Below are positions 24,331 through 34,989 of a DNA stretch of 64,000 nucleotides, one piece after another; positions within the stretch are counted from its first letter, which is position 1, and every line of letters starts with the position of its first letter. The position numbers and the translations under genes are program-made. A model generated the notes under the pieces. It saw nothing but the letters and a program-made list of their open reading frames with translations, was not told the origin of the DNA and did no database searches. The stretch is from Hofstenia miamia (lineage: Eukaryota > Xenacoelomorpha > Acoela): contig SCFE01000034.1 in the NCBI GenBank assembly GCA_004352715.1, positions 1,636,590 to 1,700,589 of the forward strand, written 5' to 3'.

Positions 24331-24482
24331 TTAAGATAAGATAAGTTAAGACAATCTTTATTAAGAGAAGGTAAAGCAATTAATACAAACTGATGGCTTC
24401 TCAAAATAGCGTCATTAAAAAAAATAAAACAAAATCATACTATTTACAAACCTATACATTGCTAAGAAGGCTAAGAATAAGT

Positions 24483-27344
24483 CTACATTCTAGTAATTGT
24501 GTAATTGCTATTATAGAATTTGTACCCTGTCCAAGATCTTCCTGAGATGAATTTTTGCTTAAGAATAAATCTTTTCACACTATTTCGGAATTCTTTCAGT
24601 TTTGTAATATGCTTAATTTCGTTAGGTAGATTATTCCATTGCCTTGTGGCTACGTTTAAAAATGAATTTTCTTTGACTTTACGTCTGAACCTAGTGACAA
24701 CATATTTCTTAGACCGTCTATTGAAAGTTTTCTTGAATTCAGGGAGATTTATCTTATCATAAGGCGGAATTTCGTTAGCAGCTTTGAAAAATAATGTAGC
24801 AATATTGATTTGTATTAATTGTTGAGGAGAAGGACACGTTTCCAAAATATAATTTTTGGTGTTACTAGAATTTCTTTTGCAAACATTTAAAGCCCATTTA
24901 TATTGCAGCTGAAGTTTATTTATCAATGATGTGCTCAAATTTGAAAATAGTACACTCCCGTAATTTAGGTGGCTCATAACAAATGCGTGGAATAGCTGAA
25001 TTATTGCATGAGGAGGTAATAGGTCAGCAACCTGAGAAATAGTTCTTATGCCAGCAGCAATTTTTTTCTGTGTAGATTTAATGTGCTCGGAAAAAGAAAG
25101 TTTTGAGTCAATTATTATTCCTAAATATTTGAAAGTATCACTTGTAGAAATAATTGCATTTTTTATAGTCAAATTTTTATTTGTATGCAAGTTATTGTTG
25201 AAAAAGGGGTTCATTATACAAAATTGCGTTTTCTCGGCATTAATGCGTAATTTGTGCATAGCGAAATAATGGCTTAGTGACTGGCAGTTGGATTCCACTT
25301 TTTTTATTGCAACATCTAATGACTTGTTGGCGGAAAATATACAGGTATCGTCTGCATATTGTATAAGATTGCAATTAGTATAAAAGTCCATATCATTGAC
25401 ATAGATATTAAACAGAAGAGGTCCAAGAATGGTTCCTTGCGGAACACCTTTTTCAATATACAGCCAGTCTGAAAGTACTGAGTTGATTTTAACTCGTTGT
25501 TTCCTATTACTTAAGAAACTCGCAATTAAACTAGTACTATCGAGGGAGAATCCCATACGTTTTAGTTTTTTTATTAGTATGTCATGGTCGATTGAATCAA
25601 ATGCCTTAGAGAGATCTAAGCATGCAATAGCAACATATTGTTGATCATCCAATGAATTTCGCCAGTTCTCTGTTGCCTGGATAAGTGCATCATTCGTTGA
25701 AAAACTTCTTCTAAATCCAAATTGGGTTGCAGAGAGCCGATTATGTTTTTTAATATGCTCGAACATTTGACTGAATATTAGTCTTTCAAAAACTTTACTT
25801 ATTGGGGTCGTGATTGAAATAGGCCTATAATTTAGTGGGCATGTTTCATCATTTTTTTTGTAAAGCGGAGTAACATGTGCTTCTTTTAAGCAGTCTGGGA
25901 ATGTTTTGGATTTAATGCATTCATTAAAAATGTAGTTAAGAGGAATATTAATTAAGTGTGCGATTTCCTTAAGTATCCATGTGGGAATATTTGACGGCCC
26001 ACTGGATTTGCCGGATTTTAATTTATTTAAGGCTTTGAGCATTTCATAACTAGTCGTAAATCTAAAGGTAAAATCGTGTGCATAAAGCTTTTCATTTTCA
26101 ATATATTTTACATTATCCCCAGAATAGTTGCCCAAATTTACGAATGATTTGTTTAAAATATTGGAGATGTGATAAGGATCCTTCTGCAATTTGCCATAGT
26201 CGTCTGTTATAGCTATGATCTTATTGGTGACCCGTTTATTGCGATTTGTCAGATTATGAATAAAACTCCATTTAGATTTTTGGGATAGCATTCCATTATA
26301 TTCTTTTTTTATGTACGTATTATAGGCCTTACGATTTGCTATGTTACAGATGTTTCTAGCTCTCTTGTAGCGGTTAAAATTTCCTTCACATTGGTTATTT
26401 AAGAAATTTTTATATGCTTGATTTTTCGCGCGAATGAGTGTTTTACAGTCGTCGGTAATCCACTCCTTAGAATTTTTTGAGTTATCTTTTGCTTTAGAGT
26501 TATTAGGATTTAATAAAACACGTTGTTCAGGGCAATATAAGTTGACATAATATTCAAGAATTTTTAAAAGCTTACTCATCATTGCATTGGGTTCGGTTGC
26601 TGTATAAACACATTGCCAGTTCTGATTTGAAAGTGCTAATTTTAGATTATTTAGATTATCCTTATTTCGAATACGGGTTGTAATCCATGTTTTCGATGTG
26701 TTTTCACTAGTCTTAGGTACACTGATTGATATTATGCAATGATCTGAGAAAGGGCATTCCGTTGAGTAAAATTTAAAATTAAAATCAGATATTTCGGATG
26801 TAATGATGTAGTCGATTATTGTCTGAGAGTTATGAGTAAGTCTAGTGGGAATTTTCGTGTTTGCAGACTTCAAATTATACGCATTTAGTAAAGAATCTAA
26901 TTTTGATTTTTCAGAGCCGACAAGATAGTTAATATTCCAATCTCCGAGCAAGAGAACATCCTTATTTTCAGCACAAGCGATGGATAATTCAGTTTCCATT
27001 TGTTTGATAAATTCTGTCAAATACTTTTTTGAAGGGCAATATGACACATTGAGTAATTGCTTTTTGTAGTGGGAGGTTCTAATTGGATTATTTAATTCAA
27101 TCCATAAACTTTCAAATTTAGAATTACAATTTGCGATATTATGTCGGAATTTTGGATTATATATTTTGGGAACAAGGAATAAGACACCGCCACCTTTGAC
27201 CTTTTCTAAGAAATTATTTAAAGCTCTATCCCTACGAAATAATTTGTAAATCGAACTATCAAATGACCAATTTGAATCAGGGTCATCGTTACACAACCAA
27301 GTTTCTGAAATTCCTATGATAGTTTCATTTTGGAAATTTGCCAT
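24483..27344 (-). CDS. Endonuclease/reverse transcriptase of a non-LTR retrotransposon (ORF2)
   Basis: 953 codons from the first Met. An apurinic-type (EEP) endonuclease fills about residues 1-210: SETWL, GGGVLFLV, LLGDWNIN near residue 135, DYIITS, and SDHCIISI near 200. A linker follows, then the reverse transcriptase: NYRPIS near 505, LDLSKAFDSIDHD near 580, GVPQGTILGPLLF, and QYADDTC near 665 with both catalytic Asp present. The thumb and tail end with ATRQWNNLPNEIK. The enzyme would nick target DNA and prime reverse transcription there. The frame stays open upstream of this Met to about 27506 and includes the first endonuclease strand (NYIHINFQNLAA). That strand belongs to the domain, so the true start must lie upstream, by splicing, 2A-type separation or a non-AUG start. 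It may still be active. Confidence 0.92.
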   Translation of the reverse strand: MANFQNETIIGISETWLCNDDPDSNWSFDSSIYKLFRRDRALNNFLEKVKGGGVLFLVPKIYNPKFRHNIANCNSKFESLWIELNNPIRTSHYKKQLLNVSYCPSKKYLTEFIKQMETELSIACAENKDVLLLGDWNINYLVGSEKSKLDSLLNAYNLKSANTKIPTRLTHNSQTIIDYIITSEISDFNFKFYSTECPFSDHCIISISVPKTSENTSKTWITTRIRNKDNLNNLKLALSNQNWQCVYTATEPNAMMSKLLKILEYYVNLYCPEQRVLLNPNNSKAKDNSKNSKEWITDDCKTLIRAKNQAYKNFLNNQCEGNFNRYKRARNICNIANRKAYNTYIKKEYNGMLSQKSKWSFIHNLTNRNKRVTNKIIAITDDYGKLQKDPYHISNILNKSFVNLGNYSGDNVKYIENEKLYAHDFTFRFTTSYEMLKALNKLKSGKSSGPSNIPTWILKEIAHLINIPLNYIFNECIKSKTFPDCLKEAHVTPLYKKNDETCPLNYRPISITTPISKVFERLIFSQMFEHIKKHNRLSATQFGFRRSFSTNDALIQATENWRNSLDDQQYVAIACLDLSKAFDSIDHDILIKKLKRMGFSLDSTSLIASFLSNRKQRVKINSVLSDWLYIEKGVPQGTILGPLLFNIYVNDMDFYTNCNLIQYADDTCIFSANKSLDVAIKKVESNCQSLSHYFAMHKLRINAEKTQFCIMNPFFNNNLHTNKNLTIKNAIISTSDTFKYLGIIIDSKLSFSEHIKSTQKKIAAGIRTISQVADLLPPHAIIQLFHAFVMSHLNYGSVLFSNLSTSLINKLQLQYKWALNVCKRNSSNTKNYILETCPSPQQLIQINIATLFFKAANEIPPYDKINLPEFKKTFNRRSKKYVVTRFRRKVKENSFLNVATRQWNNLPNEIKHITKLKEFRNSVKRFILKQKFISGRSWTGYKFYNSNYTITRM

Positions 27345-27455
27345 AAACTGTCTAAATTGGTGGTATTTAGCAGCTAGATTCTGAAAATTAATGTGGATAT
27401 AATTAATCGAATTACTGGTGTTTAGTTTTGAGGCAAATGCTTCATAAAAAATGTT

Positions 27456-27479
27456 AGGACCCGGGTTTTTTTCTATTCC
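27456..27479 (-). other. 2A-like peptide motif GIEKNPGP upstream of the endonuclease
   Basis: In frame with the downstream ORF, 37 codons before its first Met, the translation reads GIEKNPGP. The 2A ribosome-skipping consensus is DxExNPGP; here Asp is replaced by Gly, while Glu, Asn, Pro, Gly and Pro are kept. 2A-like sequences are known at the start of some metazoan non-LTR ORFs. The motif begins directly after a pyrimidine tract ending in CAG, so an upstream exon could also be spliced on here. Activity with the Gly substitution is uncertain. Confidence 0.55.
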
Positions 27480-27509
27480 CTGTGAAGGAGAGAAGATAAA
27501 ATAATATCA

Positions 27510-28955
27510 AGGCATAGAAGAGGCATTTTTTAAAGCTTAACATAATAATATGTTAAATCCCTGCGAGTTGACTTTTTAGACTCGAGTCGAATTGTAATCC
27601 TAACTTGCGAATTTGAATCGAACTACAATAACTGAATTTTTCTTGCTAGTCTAAGCTAAATATAACTGTGCTACCCATGTGAATGTACGACAGAAATACA
27701 ACATGTTAAACAAAATGAGAAAAACCAGGACTGATGGCTCGCAATTTAAGATAAATCGTGACAGGTCAAGCTAATGTTGAATTGGTTTCTAATACTTGAA
27801 ATGAAGAGTTAAGATTTTACAGAAGTGCTCTGATTACTGTACAAATTTTACAGATATCGATTAGTCTTCAACTTTTTTACTAATTTATCGACTCAATGCA
27901 AAATACTGACCTTAGCATAATGGTATATGCATAACTGCATATTGCATTTGAGAATGTCAGAAAAATCGATGTTTTTAAATATTAAAAAACGCAATAAATA
28001 TTAAACCCAAGCATGATTATTTCAGACGTCATGTAAGCTGGGCAATTATTTGTTTCGAAAGTGTAAAGTAAATGTATTGAATTATTTACTAGAAATGAAA
28101 ACTGAAATTTAACATTTGTTCTTCGCTTTTCTTCAAAATAAGTATTCCAATCTGATCAGGATTAAAAGAATCATTTTATTTTTGTGTGGTGCTTTCAATT
28201 CCTTCAATATAAAATCTGACCATTTTAGGTCAAAAAAAAACAAAACTGCTTCACATATCTCGGAAGATTTTTTCTTTCTCCATCTTCATCCACTATGATT
28301 GTTTGATAAATAAAAGAAAAATTATTACGTTTAAAATAGTGGTACCTTGTCAAAACTCAAAACTGTAATAGTTAGTAAATTCCAAAATCTAATGTTGAAT
28401 TTATATTTCTTGTAACTTGGAGGTCATGATGACAAAAATAGTACAAATATGATGCAGAATTTCGATACCTAACTCAAAATGCTGGAATGAATACAATTAA
28501 TCATTAATCAATCACTGTGAGAAAAGGCTCATATCTGAATCCCTTTTTGGTCATTAGAATTTCTCTTATGTGAAATTCAATCTCTTTTGGGTGAATTTGA
28601 GAGTTTACTGTTTTAGTATATTAAAAAATGGAAATATTTTAAGGCAGAAGTTTACTTACTTCATTAGTATGTCGACGATATTAGATTTAAAGTTGTAGAA
28701 TGAAGTATCTCAAAGCAGTTCAAACTATAAAAAGTATAGTAATTTCGTTGTATCAAAAAATTCCTAGATAAAACATACATGTAGATGTTCCTTAGGATGA
28801 ATAATAGAGATTAGAAAGTCTGTCTATATGCAAGAAAATTTCATTGATAGTATTTTCAAAAGAAAACTCTGTTAATGATCATGCTACATTTGGAAAGAAG
28901 AAGCTGATTAACAAGCATATGCGCATCAGAAAGAGATTTTATTTATTGCTGAAGA
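27510..28955. other. Stretch without a supported gene
   Basis: AT-rich. No ORF1-like frame for either neighbouring retrotransposon is visible. Confidence 0.5.
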
Positions 28956-29843
28956 TTGTTTTTCTTTCACAAGATGTATACTGCTCAATTCCTAAGCCCA
29001 CATTTGATTTCTAATGCTATATTATTTTACAAATTATTTAGAACTTCTTATCAAAAGGATTGGCTGGAAACGGTACATGAAAAAATTTTCAGTGACATCA
29101 TTTCCGGATGCAACGAATATAATAAAAAAAGATTAACCGCCTTTAAAGGCAAATTTCAAGGTTCCTGGTTGAATGCACTGCCATCAAAATCTCTGGGTTT
29201 AAAATGTACTGACGCTCAATTTAGAATTAGTTTTGCTCTACGTACGGGCTCTAAAATTTGTGAAAAACATATTTGTTCATGTGAAACACCTGTTGATGAA
29301 TTAGGTACCCATGGTTTATCTTGCAAGAAGAGTGCTGGCAGGTTTAGCCGACATAGTCACCTAAATGATTTTTTTAAACGCACAATAGGTACTGCCGGTT
29401 ACAATTCTGTTTTAGAGCCACCAGGTTTATGTCGAAGCGATGGGAAACGACCAGACGGAATGACCTTAATACCCTGGTCTCGCGGACAATCTCTCGTGTG
29501 GGACGTCACCGTTGTGGATTCACTGGCGCCTAGTCGCATTTGTCGGGACGTTAATCATATCAAAGAGGCCGAGGAACGCAAAGCTGCAAAGTATACCGAA
29601 ATATCCAATAGCGGCTACTTGTTCCAACCCCTTGCTTTCGATACTCAAGGAAATTGCGGACCTTCGACGAAAAGTTTTTTGAAAGATCTAGGAGACAAAC
29701 TTGTAAATATATCTGGCGATAAACGAGCAAAAGAATTTCTGTATCAATCAATAACATCGATAATTATTCAACATAATGCCGCTTGTGTACTAGGGACTTT
29801 AGATAAACAAGAACGCATGGACGAAATCTTTACTTTGCTGTGA
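28956..29843 (+). CDS. Retroelement C-terminal domain with restriction-like endonuclease signature
   Basis: Intact ORF of 295 codons; Met7 is an alternative start. It contains C107-x-C109...H119-x3-C123, followed by RH (132-133) and Asn137, then GKRPDG (RPD at 165-167) and VWDVTV (Asp183). A zinc-knuckle CCHC followed by RPD and a downstream Asp is the arrangement of the restriction-like endonuclease of R2-type elements, which cleaves the target DNA. From memory, domains beginning around 'LGLK...FR...LR' with 'HGLSC..S.GR..RH' and 'DGKRPDG' are widespread in animal retroelement polyproteins. No RT precedes it, so this is a 5'-truncated insertion, or less likely a domesticated fragment. It differs from the RLE family at 1.0-2.8 kb (HGLSC and WDVTV here, DHLISGC and IDIALP there). 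Confidence 0.7.
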   Translation: MFFFHKMYTAQFLSPHLISNAILFYKLFRTSYQKDWLETVHEKIFSDIISGCNEYNKKRLTAFKGKFQGSWLNALPSKSLGLKCTDAQFRISFALRTGSKICEKHICSCETPVDELGTHGLSCKKSAGRFSRHSHLNDFFKRTIGTAGYNSVLEPPGLCRSDGKRPDGMTLIPWSRGQSLVWDVTVVDSLAPSRICRDVNHIKEAEERKAAKYTEISNSGYLFQPLAFDTQGNCGPSTKSFLKDLGDKLVNISGDKRAKEFLYQSITSIIIQHNAACVLGTLDKQERMDEIFTLL

Positions 29844-30054
29844 TTTTAAATCAAGTTTAAGATCGTTTTAATGTTGGCACTGTGGAATTAACTGATGAAT
29901 TAGAATTTGCCTCATATATTCCTGTAGAAAACAAAGCTTCTTGATATTGGTTTTAACATGCGCTTTTTTGAAACTCATTTGTTCATTATTTGATGTTTGT
30001 TATTAAACGTTGATTTATATAAAAAAATTATTAACAAAAAAAAAAAAAAAATTG
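29844..30054 (+). other. 3' UTR and A-rich end of the RLE-type element
   Basis: The sequence after the stop codon is repeated almost exactly at 31243-31425. It ends in an A-rich run (15 A) next to the gap, which may be a poly(A)-like tail or a sequencing limit. Confidence 0.55.
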
Positions 30055-31054
30055 NNNNNNNNNNNNNNNNNNNNNNNNNNNNNNNNNNNNNNNNNNNNNN
30101 NNNNNNNNNNNNNNNNNNNNNNNNNNNNNNNNNNNNNNNNNNNNNNNNNNNNNNNNNNNNNNNNNNNNNNNNNNNNNNNNNNNNNNNNNNNNNNNNNNNN
30201 NNNNNNNNNNNNNNNNNNNNNNNNNNNNNNNNNNNNNNNNNNNNNNNNNNNNNNNNNNNNNNNNNNNNNNNNNNNNNNNNNNNNNNNNNNNNNNNNNNNN
30301 NNNNNNNNNNNNNNNNNNNNNNNNNNNNNNNNNNNNNNNNNNNNNNNNNNNNNNNNNNNNNNNNNNNNNNNNNNNNNNNNNNNNNNNNNNNNNNNNNNNN
30401 NNNNNNNNNNNNNNNNNNNNNNNNNNNNNNNNNNNNNNNNNNNNNNNNNNNNNNNNNNNNNNNNNNNNNNNNNNNNNNNNNNNNNNNNNNNNNNNNNNNN
30501 NNNNNNNNNNNNNNNNNNNNNNNNNNNNNNNNNNNNNNNNNNNNNNNNNNNNNNNNNNNNNNNNNNNNNNNNNNNNNNNNNNNNNNNNNNNNNNNNNNNN
30601 NNNNNNNNNNNNNNNNNNNNNNNNNNNNNNNNNNNNNNNNNNNNNNNNNNNNNNNNNNNNNNNNNNNNNNNNNNNNNNNNNNNNNNNNNNNNNNNNNNNN
30701 NNNNNNNNNNNNNNNNNNNNNNNNNNNNNNNNNNNNNNNNNNNNNNNNNNNNNNNNNNNNNNNNNNNNNNNNNNNNNNNNNNNNNNNNNNNNNNNNNNNN
30801 NNNNNNNNNNNNNNNNNNNNNNNNNNNNNNNNNNNNNNNNNNNNNNNNNNNNNNNNNNNNNNNNNNNNNNNNNNNNNNNNNNNNNNNNNNNNNNNNNNNN
30901 NNNNNNNNNNNNNNNNNNNNNNNNNNNNNNNNNNNNNNNNNNNNNNNNNNNNNNNNNNNNNNNNNNNNNNNNNNNNNNNNNNNNNNNNNNNNNNNNNNNN
31001 NNNNNNNNNNNNNNNNNNNNNNNNNNNNNNNNNNNNNNNNNNNNNNNNNNNNNN
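30055..31054. other. Assembly gap (1000 N)
   Basis: Exactly 1000 N, likely a placeholder. The same 3' UTR occurs on both sides. Confidence 0.99.
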
Positions 31055-31173
31055 TTTATGTCGAAGGTGTTCTCATTGCGACTTTTTCAGGTTGTGCTAA
31101 TCGACATTTGATCGCGGATAACATTCAGTGGTTTTCTGATGAGAAAAGAAGTATAGAAGACATATTTGGCTAA
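31055..31173 (+). pseudogene. Short open frame after the gap, unrecognised
   Basis: Open from the gap to a stop, with GVLIATFSGCANRHLIADN and WFSDEKRSIEDIF. It reads like the end of a protein. It lies just upstream of the duplicated 3' UTR but in a different arrangement from the 295-codon ORF. I do not recognise it. Confidence 0.3.
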
Positions 31174-31242
31174 AAAGGGGTTGCATATGTCGGTAGTTAT
31201 TGTAGTAAATGATTGCCAATCACATTCGTTTCTAGCCTGAAG

Positions 31243-31425
31243 ATGCTGTGATTTTAAATCAAGTTTAAGATCGTTTTAATGTTGGCACTGTGGAATTAAC
31301 TGATGAATTGGAAGTTGCCTCATATATTCCTGTAGAAAACAAAGCTTCTTGATATTGGTTTTAACATGCGCTTTTTTGAAACTCATTTGTTCATTATTTG
31401 ATGTTTGTTATTAAACGTTGATTAA
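31243..31425 (+). repeat. Second copy of the RLE-type element's 3' UTR
   Basis: Beginning at GCTGTGATTTTAAATC, the sequence matches 29837-30018 with only a few differences. It may be a second truncated insertion or an assembly duplicate around the gap. Confidence 0.8.
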
Positions 31426-34033
31426 TAAATCTATAATGTAACTATGTTAAAAATATACCTTTGTTAATAGAAAAGCAAAATAATTAATTAATTTTACTAC
31501 ATTAGTGATAAATACAACTTATTTAGTGTGTGGGAAGTATCAGAGCTAATGAACTTGGACGAATGAGATATAAATTTATTGAGTGTGACTTCAGTTTATT
31601 ATAGAACTGGACTGATTGAATTCAACTTCACAATGGTGTTTAATGAAGCTGCATCAAATATTGGATCGCTTAATAGCAATCACAATGAGGGCAGAATTTA
31701 TTGCATCCTTCGTATATTGCGAATTGACGGATTTAACTACCACTTCTGCAGTTGAAACAACATCTATAATGGAAACAGCTACTGCTCGAAAAGCCGACTT
31801 GGCAACTCAAATATATTCATCTAGTAAGAAATTTGAATGCTACGCATTATTTACAATACATGTATATGTAAAGTTAATTTTTTTCAATTAATCATAAAAT
31901 ATCTATTACTGACAACCTATTTGCGAGAAATATTGGTAAACCTTGACAAAATAAGTTCAGCAGTATAAGATTCATTCAAGCATTAGCCCTTTCTGGAATA
32001 ACTGTTGGTGAATTTCATTGGTAATTAATGGTAAGATTTAGTAACAAACTTTTTTAGCTGGAGGCCTATTCTAATCAAAGTATTGATGAGTGTCGAATTT
32101 ACCAAGTATTAAGTAGATCAAGTACCTGTACAACTCTTTAAAGTGCGTGTCATCAACTATTCAGAAAAAATGTAGTATTTCTAGTATTTTCATAATTTCA
32201 TGAACATCAATAATCAAACAAACCAAAATTTTGAGTTGAATTAAGATTACTCTTACTTCACTAAAAAGCAGTTTGCAAAACCAAAAATTGAAGGATTGCT
32301 GTTTGAATTTTTATCTCTAATATGTTCACTATGCACACTATCTAAAACCCAATCATAATGCCAAAGCTGTCAAGTTTAAGCAACAAGAATTTCTGAGAAG
32401 GTTAAGGTATGTATTTTCAAGTATCAGCCATCCCTATGCTCAAGTACAATACTTGATAATCAAGTAAATGGTCAATACCAGATTCCAATAATTTTGGGTT
32501 GATTTGGTTTGATCGCAATGCACTTATCACTTTTATTTAGAATTTTTTTAATGCCAATTCCGTTCTTTTTTCAATATACAGATATTATTAGCAAGTGCTT
32601 GTGACGAAACCTCTGCTTTGTCTAATCTAAAATGCTTAGGACCAAGAATCACTTTCATGCTATTTTGGGTTTTAGTCAAAAATATGAAAAAAAAGAAAAA
32701 AAATCAATAATTTTGGAAAGACGATTCCTAGCGAACTATTCATTAAAAATATTTCGGAAAATTTTTTTCATTGAATGTATGTTATTTTAAAACTTATCTC
32801 AAACAAATAACGAAATCGATTTCATAGTAATTGTGAAAGTAATGATTTTTATTACATTGTTAGTGAAGTTATAGTCAATAGAAATTATAAAGCCTATTAT
32901 TGGGAACTTCTAGTGAACCTCAATCTTAAATTTTACCAATATTCACAATATTCAAATTACTAGGGCTTAAATCCTTCCATCAAAATTTACTGGTTAGAAA
33001 GCAAATCAATGCAAACTTAAAGGGCTGTTATAAATTTCAACTCAAGCAGTTTGTTTGCTTGGTAAAATCATTTGTTTATAGAAATGCACATAATTTGTTA
33101 TAGCCAGCAACTATTGATCAGAATTTTAGATTAAGGTTAAATTATATTTTTTGCGATCATAAGAAACAAGTTCTAACAATATAAACAATCGTTTGATATA
33201 CTCAACAAATTATTGGATGACGACACTGTATCTGAATTTGATATGAAGTTGCGATGTTCTTTGGAATGAGCAATGTCCCATTTGGAGATTTCAATTAAGG
33301 CTATATTCGGCCAAATTTTGGAGCTCTAGTTTTACAACATCCAGTTAGGCATCACTGGTGATTGTAATTTAAAATTTCGATTGTTTTGTTAATTCAAAAT
33401 AATTTCTTACAAATTTTAATGTCATTTTTGGTATATATCACTTCTAGTAATCATATTGAAATATAAGTATGCTTTTTAGAGTGTATTCAGAGAGGAAACC
33501 CATAGAATATACAATTTGCTTAGCAAAAAATGTTCACATCTATTTATTATCAAATGCGGCCAATTAATAATTTCAGTTGCAAGATGTTTTATATTGATAA
33601 ATATATCATTACCAAACAAATCTTCAAGAAACTTTTGGATGAGATGTTAAATTTTGAATTTATCAGCATACATATTGCTAGAAAAAATGTGTTTAAAATT
33701 TAAGTGAGAAACATTTTCCCTAAGGTTAATGCTTTTAGAATAATGGTTCAAACATACAAATATTTAATGAAAATCATTGATATATAAGTTTATATAAATA
33801 TTGTGATTGAACTCGAACAGTGATCAAAGAACAAATTTACGAATTTTAGCATCGAATAAGTATGTTAACTTGAAAGAATTTTCATCATGCATATCAAAAG
33901 TATTTTTATACTAAATATTACGCAATTTTTAATTTTTAGAAGAAACGTTGAATAATCTTTATTGAATTCTCAAAAGCACGTAGTTGCTCTTTCAAATTAA
34001 ATACATATTGTTGTTTTCTTTCTGATATATATA
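31426..34033. other. Stretch without a supported gene
   Basis: AT-rich. A short frame at 31616-31891 has no recognisable motif. Nothing else can be supported. Confidence 0.45.
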
Positions 34034-34985
34034 TATAAATGTTCTCCTTGACTGTGCTGCAACATCTACGCCCGTTCTATTTGCTGATGACTGCACCCTT
34101 CTTAATGCTGAACCTAATGTTTCATTCAAACTACAAGCAGATCTCGATAATTTTGCAAATTAGGCATCTATGAATTTAATGGAATACAATCTTTCAAAAT
34201 ATGGAGCAATATATTTTAATGCATCTCCTAATGACGACGTAGTAAAACTTTCTCTTGAGGAAGAAATACCATGGACCAGTTATGTAAGAGATTTGGGGTT
34301 TAATCCTTTCTAATGATTTAACATGGACTTTTCATATTAAATCACGTTTAGCAAAAGCATACTCGGTCTTCTTCATGTTAAAGAGTTTATGCATTTCAAT
34401 ATTAACTTATACCTTGCAAATTATTCTCCAAACATTGCTTGCCTTAGAGACCTTATTAAGTTCCAAAATCATATTCTTGAGTGGGTCTATTCTGATCCAA
34501 TGCTCACTTTCAACGATCGTCTTAATCTAAGCGCCATGCTTCCCCTACCACTTTTTTGGAATATTTAGATTTAATGTTCTTTTGAAAATATGATATAAAT
34601 TTAACAGACTTTGTGGATGTTTTACCTAGTTCAGTGTCAAGAAGATCCGATAGATTGTTTTTACGCCCAAAAAAATTCAAAAAACTGTTATGTGAATACT
34701 CATATTTTAATAGAACAAGCAAATTAGTTAATCATATGCATTTAAAGACTGAAATAAACTGCTTTTGCCATCCAGCTGTCCTTAAGGGTGAATTACCTAA
34801 TTATATGTATTTACAATCTTTGAAATTTTAGCGAGAAAATTCTTGCTCTTTTTCTGTTCATTGTCGATGCTCTACTTGCAGAAGTTAATAAATTCCACAT
34901 TTATTATTTATGACTTTGTAAATTTATGTATGATAATTGTCTTGCATTTCTTAGGGTTGGTCACTATGCCATTATCCTTATAATA
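34034..34985 (+). pseudogene. Decayed non-LTR reverse transcriptase, 3' part, plus strand
   Basis: Starts inside the RT with VLFADDCTLLNAEP, the catalytic FADD block. It continues through SWTSYVRDLG-like and NDLTWTFHIKSRLAKAYS blocks with frameshifts and stops. The tail at 34610-34740 reads VDVLPSSVSRRSDRLFLRP then YSYFNRTSKLVNHM, the usual C-terminal signature of CR1/L2-type RTs. An AATAAAGT near 34980 and a short ATT run end it. It abuts the minus-strand RLE element, so the two face each other tail to tail. Confidence 0.68.
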
Positions 34986-34989
34986 AAGT

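Larger units (their letters stand above)
24331..27506 (-). mobile_element. Non-LTR retrotransposon (Jockey/CR1-like), nearly full-length ORF2
   Basis: A 3' end with AATAAA (complement near 24355) and a short TTATCTTATCTTA tail (complement at 24331-24345) follows the ORF stop by about 130 nt. The coding part is a single uninterrupted frame with endonuclease and reverse-transcriptase motifs intact. No ORF1 is visible upstream (to 28.9 kb), so the copy is probably 5'-truncated near 27.5 kb or uses a single ORF. Related decayed copies lie at 5.2-6.2 kb and 7.0-8.5 kb. Confidence 0.88.
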
